Of a stretch of DNA of 64,000 bases, positions 59,654 through 64,000 are shown one piece after another; the first letter of the stretch is position 1, and every line of letters begins with the position of its first letter. The stretch lies in NCBI RefSeq assembly GCF_009905605.1, contig NZ_JAAAKZ010000001.1, positions 744,001-808,000 of the forward strand. Direction: 5' to 3'. The DNA is from Runella sp. CRIBMP (lineage in GTDB: Bacteria; Bacteroidota; Bacteroidia; Cytophagales; Spirosomataceae). The notes below the pieces were generated by a model that was given only the letters and a program-made list of their open reading frames with translations, ran no database searches and was not told where the DNA came from. The position numbers and the translations under genes are program-made.

Positions 59654-61798
59654 TCAATTGAAAAATACTTCATCTACAAAGACCCACGCTGGTTGTCCTT
59701 TGCCCGGATGCCAAGCGGGAAGTTTTGGTACTGGCCGTGCAACAACTTTAATGACCGTGTATTTACCCTCTTTCAATTGACTCTGAATAGCTTCAACGCG
59801 GGCTGACTGGTCTTTGGTCGGTTGTTCGGGTAAAATTTTCTGCAACAGTGTCAAATGGGCTTTGTCGCTGCCACCCCATACTTCGACCGAAGCAGGCGGA
59901 AAAATGAAGCCGCCGATGTTTTTGCCAATACTTAGTGTCAGTGATTTAACAGCCGTAGGCTGGGCAAACGTAAACAGTGCTTCAAAAGGCTTTTCACGGT
60001 AGCCAAGCCAAGCAGGGTTCTTAAAATCGCTGGCTTCGCCTTTTTTCTGATTGATGAGGGTATTGCTGCCTTCGCCTTGGTATTGAGGGTTGGGCTCGTT
60101 TAATAATTCAACATGGGTAGGGCGATAGGTTCCTTTGAAAAACGTGTACTCGACCACGTCGCTGGCGTACCAGTTGTCTTTGGTTGCGCGGGCTTTCACC
60201 ACGGTATAGCCGTTAAGGGCAATCGGTTGTTTGTATACCGACGAGGCCGTAGAATCTGGGACGGAGCCATCGAGCGTATAACGAATTGTGACGCCTTTGA
60301 GGGGATGTTTGAAGGTAACGGGCGTTTGCTCGGTCAACACAAATTTTTCGTTGACCAACATCGGAGGATTGAGCTTTAGCCTTTCAGATTCTCTAGGAAT
60401 GTAGCCCAATTCAAAGCGAATTTTAGGGTTTTGTTTTTTCAATTCAGCCACTTCTTTCTCCAAAATGGGCGTATTCCAGATAAATACTTCCTGAAGATTG
60501 GGTAGATTTTCAATGGTTTTCAATGATTCCTTGGTCACTTTTGTGCCCGACAATGACAGTGATTTTAAGCCCTTTAGCGTCTTAAAGGCCGACAGGGTTT
60601 TGCCTGTAATGTCTGAATTGTTCAAGTTCAGTTTTTCTAACTTTTCAAATTTGGCAATGGTCACCAAATCCTCGTCTTTGATGGGCATATTTGATAAATT
60701 CAGGACCACCAATTGTTGTTTGATGTCCGACAACTCGCCCAACTGCTCTGGTTTGTACGCTTGCCGCACAAAGAAATCAGCCTGTAATGCGGGCGAATTG
60801 TGCGCCAGAGGAAATACCACTCGGAAGGGATTGTTGAGTTTTTCAAGGGTAGATTCAGACGCCGGTTCAAAAGTGTAAACCGCTGCATTTTCCGTTTTCC
60901 TTTCTCCCTTTTCCAAAAATGCTTTTATTGGATCGTTGGCCGCCAATGCTTTGATGGGCTTTTTGACATCGGCTCCGCTCTGTACCCAGGCCGTCAGCAA
61001 ACCGATTTCTTGAGGGGTTAGCTGGGCTTTTCCTCGGGGAGGCATGTGCTTTTTATCGTCGAGCGGCAGGTTTGCGCGTTGGATAATGTGGCTATTGAGG
61101 GCGTCGCCCGCTACCCATATCGGACCGTTTTTGCCGCCTTTCAGCAAGCCCGCCACGGTGGTCATGAGCAGTTCGCCTTTGGTCTTTTGCTCGTTGTGGC
61201 ATTGAAAGCATTTGGCCTTCAAAATGGGCTGAACAGCCGCTTCAAACACCGGGGTATCGTCGGTGATGGTAAGGGGGGCGTCGCCATCTTTGGTGGGAAA
61301 CAGATAATCTTCTCCGTGCGTGAGGCTGGCTCCAAAATGCCCCGTTACGGCTAAAACAACCGCACTAAGTGCCAAAATTGTATTAAATATGACTTTGCGT
61401 TCAATGGTTTGTTGATGCAATAAAACTAAGCCATACGCCAGAAAACTCAGGCCGATTCCTGTGTATTTGTGCCAATTGAGTAAGTCGGCGGTGTAGCCTT
61501 CTTCGCGGGAAAGGAAGAATCCCATAAGCGCGGTTAGGGCAGCCGTTAAGGCAGTCAATGACAGGATAAAGCCCAACAATTTGTTAAAGTTTGCCCCTTC
61601 AAATTCTTTCCTGAATATCCACAGCAATCCTGCCAAAATCAATAAACCAATGGGCAAATGCAGTAGCATAGGGTGCATTCGGCCCACGGGTTGTAGCCAC
61701 GCTGGAAGGATGACTTTGTCCTGAAATGCCAATAAAAACACCAACAGGGCGTGAATGGCTAAAAGTAGGTAAGAGATTAGGTTTTGAAAACGAGGCAT
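59654..61798 (-). CDS. Membrane protein with DUF2231, cytochrome-c-like (PSCyt1), LRR and chitobiase-like domains
   Basis: 714 residues. An N-terminal membrane part with four or five helices holds the DUF2231 pattern (GRMHPMLLHLPIGLLILAGL), up to about residue 165. A c-type heme-like domain follows, with CFQCHNE (CxxCH) around residue 200 and MPPRGKAQLTPQEIGLLTAW near the end. Then come leucine-rich repeats (LEKLNLNNSDITGKTLSAFK, about 370-450), a chitobiase/beta-hexosaminidase C-terminal-like domain (VTIRYTLDGSVPDSTASSVY) and a distal domain. Such proteins are found with DUF1501 and DUF1553 genes, as here. Electron transfer or a surface catabolic role is proposed but unproven. Confidence 0.85.
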   Translation of the reverse strand: MPRFQNLISYLLLAIHALLVFLLAFQDKVILPAWLQPVGRMHPMLLHLPIGLLILAGLLWIFRKEFEGANFNKLLGFILSLTALTAALTALMGFFLSREEGYTADLLNWHKYTGIGLSFLAYGLVLLHQQTIERKVIFNTILALSAVVLAVTGHFGASLTHGEDYLFPTKDGDAPLTITDDTPVFEAAVQPILKAKCFQCHNEQKTKGELLMTTVAGLLKGGKNGPIWVAGDALNSHIIQRANLPLDDKKHMPPRGKAQLTPQEIGLLTAWVQSGADVKKPIKALAANDPIKAFLEKGERKTENAAVYTFEPASESTLEKLNNPFRVVFPLAHNSPALQADFFVRQAYKPEQLGELSDIKQQLVVLNLSNMPIKDEDLVTIAKFEKLEKLNLNNSDITGKTLSAFKTLKGLKSLSLSGTKVTKESLKTIENLPNLQEVFIWNTPILEKEVAELKKQNPKIRFELGYIPRESERLKLNPPMLVNEKFVLTEQTPVTFKHPLKGVTIRYTLDGSVPDSTASSVYKQPIALNGYTVVKARATKDNWYASDVVEYTFFKGTYRPTHVELLNEPNPQYQGEGSNTLINQKKGEASDFKNPAWLGYREKPFEALFTFAQPTAVKSLTLSIGKNIGGFIFPPASVEVWGGSDKAHLTLLQKILPEQPTKDQSARVEAIQSQLKEGKYTVIKVVARPVPKLPAWHPGKGQPAWVFVDEVFFN

Positions 61799-61851
61799 TT
61801 TTGGAAAAAGTGTCGGTTTAGGTAGTCACTCGCGGGACGCGAGCGACAGCG

Positions 61852-63306
61852 TTATGCAATCAAGCCCGGAATTACTTTTCCGGCTACATCCGTCAGGCGA
61901 TAGCGGCGGCCTAAGTGCTTGTAGGTCAGCTTTTCGTGGTTCAGGCCCATGAGGTGCATGACCGTGGCGTGGAAATCGTTGATGTGTACTGGGTCGCGGA
62001 CGATATTGTACCCAAAATCGTCGGTTTCGCCGTAAACGGTGCCCGGTTTGACGCCGCCGCCCGCCATAAACGTGCAATAGGCGCGGGGGTGATGATCGCG
62101 GCCGTAATTATCTTTGGTGGCCGTGCCTTGGCTGTAGTTGGTACGGCCAAATTCGCCACCCCAAATGACCAAGGTTTCGTCGAGCAAGCCACGTTGTTTT
62201 AAATCGGTAATCAACGCCGCCGAAGCGCGGTCGGTATCTTTGGCCTGAAGGGGCATTTCACCGACCATGTTGCCGTGTTGATCCCATCCCTGATGGTATA
62301 ACTGCACAAAACGCACACCCGCTTCCGACAGTTTGCGGGCCAGAAGGCAATTTGCGGCAAAAGTGCCCGGTACCAGACATTCCGGGCCGTACATTTTGAT
62401 GATGTGGTCGGGTTCTTTGCTGAGGTCGGTGAGTTCAGGCACGGCCGTTTGCATTCGGTAGGCCATCTCGTATTGCTGCACTTTGGCCTTGATTTCGGGG
62501 TCGCCAAAATCGTCGTAGGCCATGTTATTCAATTCAGAAAGGTTGTCCAGCATCTTACGCCGGGCCGAGCGGTCGGTGCCAGCGGGGTCGTTGAGGTACA
62601 AAATGGGCTCTTCGCCGCTGCTGAATACCACGCCCTGGTGGGTAGAATCCAGAAACCCGTTGGTCCACAGTTTGGAATAAACGCCCTGACCGTTGCCTTT
62701 GCCACGCGAAAGCAACACTGAGAATGCAGGAAGGTTTTTGTTTTCGCTGCCCAGTCCGTAGCTTGCCCATGCACCCATGCTTGGGCGGTTGCCCTGTTGG
62801 GCACCTGTTTGCATAAACGTGAGGGCTGGATCGTGGTTGATGGCCTCGGTGTTCATGGTTTTAATCATGCAGAGGTCGTCGGCGATGTTGGCGATGTTTG
62901 GAAACAACTCACTCATCCACATGCCCGATTGCCCGTATTGCGCAAACTTAAAATGCGAACCTACCAACGGGAATTTGGCCTGGTTGGCGGTCATACCCGT
63001 GAGGCGTTGTCCCATGCGAATAGAAGCGGGAAGCTCTTCTCCTGCCATTTTATTGAGCATGGGTTTGTATTCAAAACTTTCGTATTGCGATGGGGCGCCG
63101 TTTTGGAACAGGTAAATCACGCGTTTGGCTTTGGGGGCAAAGTGCGGAATACCCAAGGGCAGGGCGTCGGAGTCGTCGCCTGAGCCTTTGAACAAATCGG
63201 GAACGAGCAGTGAGCCCAGGGCTACGCTGCCAATGCCAGCGGTCATTTTACCTAAAAAATGCCGACGGTTTATGTTAAGGCGATTTTCTAAAAATTCATT
63301 TTTCAT
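61852..63306 (-). CDS. DUF1501-family protein with Tat signal
   Basis: A 484-residue exported protein of the sulfatase/phosphatase-like DUF1501 group. The Tat-type signal NRRHFLGKMTAGIGSVALGS is present. KRVIYLFQNGAPSQYESF, SYGLGSENKNLPAFSVLL, WDQHGNMVGEMPLQAKDTD (metal-binding Asp/His), VIWGGEFGRTNYSQGT and GRDHHPRAYCTFMAGGGVK are family motifs from the alkaline-phosphatase-like fold. The catalytic activity is not known. It lies between the DUF1553 gene (48 bases upstream) and the DUF2231/cytochrome gene. Start 63306 is the first ATG before the Tat signal. Confidence 0.9.
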   Translation of the reverse strand: MKNEFLENRLNINRRHFLGKMTAGIGSVALGSLLVPDLFKGSGDDSDALPLGIPHFAPKAKRVIYLFQNGAPSQYESFEYKPMLNKMAGEELPASIRMGQRLTGMTANQAKFPLVGSHFKFAQYGQSGMWMSELFPNIANIADDLCMIKTMNTEAINHDPALTFMQTGAQQGNRPSMGAWASYGLGSENKNLPAFSVLLSRGKGNGQGVYSKLWTNGFLDSTHQGVVFSSGEEPILYLNDPAGTDRSARRKMLDNLSELNNMAYDDFGDPEIKAKVQQYEMAYRMQTAVPELTDLSKEPDHIIKMYGPECLVPGTFAANCLLARKLSEAGVRFVQLYHQGWDQHGNMVGEMPLQAKDTDRASAALITDLKQRGLLDETLVIWGGEFGRTNYSQGTATKDNYGRDHHPRAYCTFMAGGGVKPGTVYGETDDFGYNIVRDPVHINDFHATVMHLMGLNHEKLTYKHLGRRYRLTDVAGKVIPGLIA

Positions 63307-63354
63307 TGTAACCACATAGGGGATAGGAAACGTAGGTTTTTGTCGAAAAACCCC

Positions 63355-64000
63355 TTATTTCATGATAACTTCTTCCAAATTATACACCATCAAAATGGTC
63401 TGCATCAGTGCCGCTACCGACGGGCGGTCGGGAATGCGGGCCTGAGGCGCTTCGCCCACGCTTAGCAATTTGGTGGCTTTTTGCGGAGCTTTGGCGAGCG
63501 CGGTTTTTTCTTCGTCAAAATACTTTCTTATCACGTCCAACTCCTTGGGTTTGGCTTGGCGGCAGACAATCTGGCGGAATGCTTTGCTGATTTTATCGTC
63601 AACTGAAGATTTTTCCAACGTCAGTTTTTCGGCCAAAACCCTGGCGGATTCCAATACGGTGGGGTCGTTGAGCATCAGAAGTGCTTGGAGTGGAGTGTTG
63701 GTGCGGGAGCGTTTGACTTCGCATTGGTCGCGGTTGCTGGCGTCAAAAATCAACATGTTTGGGGGCGGAACCGTACGTTTGATAAATACGTACATACCCC
63801 GTCGGTAGAGGCTGTCGCCGTGGTCTTGGACGTAAGTTTTTAGGATTCCTCTTCCAGAAGTTGCTGATTCCCATAGCCCTTTCGGTTGGTACGTTTTGAC
63901 GCTCGGACCGCCGATTTCGGGGTTCAGTAGGCCACTGCTGGCCAGCACTAAATCGCGGACCAACTCAGCGGGTAGGCGCATTCTGGGAGCGCGGGCGAGA
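63355..64000 (-). CDS. DUF1553 (PSD1) protein, C-terminal part (5' end outside window)
   Basis: The frame is open to the window edge; about 215 residues are visible. RMRLPAELVRDLVLASSGLL, GRGILKTYVQDHGDSLYRRG, RGMYVFIKRTVPPPNMLIFD and TPLQALLMLNDPTVLESARV are the PSD1 signature that ends DUF1549/DUF1553 proteins, which usually begin with a PSCyt1 heme domain and PSCyt2. The ATG at 63981 is internal. Together with the DUF1501 and DUF2231/cytochrome genes it forms the triad best known from Planctomycetes. The missing N-terminus prevents a check of the CxxCH motif. Confidence 0.88.
   Translation of the reverse strand, partial: LARAPRMRLPAELVRDLVLASSGLLNPEIGGPSVKTYQPKGLWESATSGRGILKTYVQDHGDSLYRRGMYVFIKRTVPPPNMLIFDASNRDQCEVKRSRTNTPLQALLMLNDPTVLESARVLAEKLTLEKSSVDDKISKAFRQIVCRQAKPKELDVIRKYFDEEKTALAKAPQKATKLLSVGEAPQARIPDRPSVAALMQTILMVYNLEEVIMK

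Overview
This window is bacterial chromosome from the Bacteroidota, most likely order Cytophagales (Runella/Dyadobacter/Spirosoma-like; inference). The grounds are two SusC/SusD outer-membrane pairs, an ECF-sigma/FecR regulatory pair, DUF4142, DUF6814-like and DUF2141 proteins, a PSCyt/DUF1501/DUF1553 cluster, weak Shine-Dalgarno signals, and several promoters of the Bacteroidota type (TTTG, about 19 bases, TAnnTTTG). I see no CRISPR array, rRNA, tRNA, prophage or intact insertion sequence. Start codons were chosen by promoter position, family N-terminus and overlap with neighbours, so several genes begin inside the longest open frame. Two genes use TTG and two use GTG.

Layout. 0-3.5 kb: the end of a SusC receptor and its SusD lipoprotein. 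3.5-9.7 kb: stress-type small proteins (DUF4142, YdaT-like, GSP17M-like), glutamate 5-kinase, Hsp20, an RDD membrane protein, threonine aldolase and a possible 29-residue peptide. 9.7-15.6 kb: a large protein of unknown function, a DUF502 protein, and a leftward surface-polysaccharide cluster (glycosyltransferase, WcaF-like acetyltransferase, glycosyltransferase, WecA-like initiating enzyme). 15.6-18.7 kb: aroA and an ABC exporter. 18.8-27.0 kb: a leftward locus of ECF sigma, FecR anti-sigma, SusC with STN domain, SusD and a secreted endonuclease/exonuclease/phosphatase-family hydrolase. 27.2-36.9 kb: mixed housekeeping (M20 peptidase, DHFR, FkbM methyltransferase and glycosyltransferase, SDR, CPBP protease, aldo/keto reductase, DUF1003). 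This part also holds a decayed Uma2 gene, two repeat clusters and a possible small RNA.

37-47.8 kb is the most coherent system. One leftward array holds a porin, an MHS-type MFS transporter, small membrane proteins, a CrbS/CbrA-like hybrid of a sodium:solute symporter and a histidine kinase, a receiver-only response regulator, propionyl-CoA synthetase and acetyl-CoA synthetase. Together they could sense, import and activate short-chain acids. 48.2-50.5 kb: an IS1-InsA-like regulator candidate, a GNAT enzyme, a secreted protein and a YciE-like protein. 50.7-56.5 kb: a leftward fatty-acid/translation operon (DUF177, rpmF, plsX, fabH, efp, accB, accC). 56.7-64 kb: an outer-membrane protein, an MFS sugar-type transporter, DUF2141, and a cytochrome-domain/DUF1501/DUF1553 triad running off the right edge.

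All functional assignments come from reading the protein sequences. No database search was possible.
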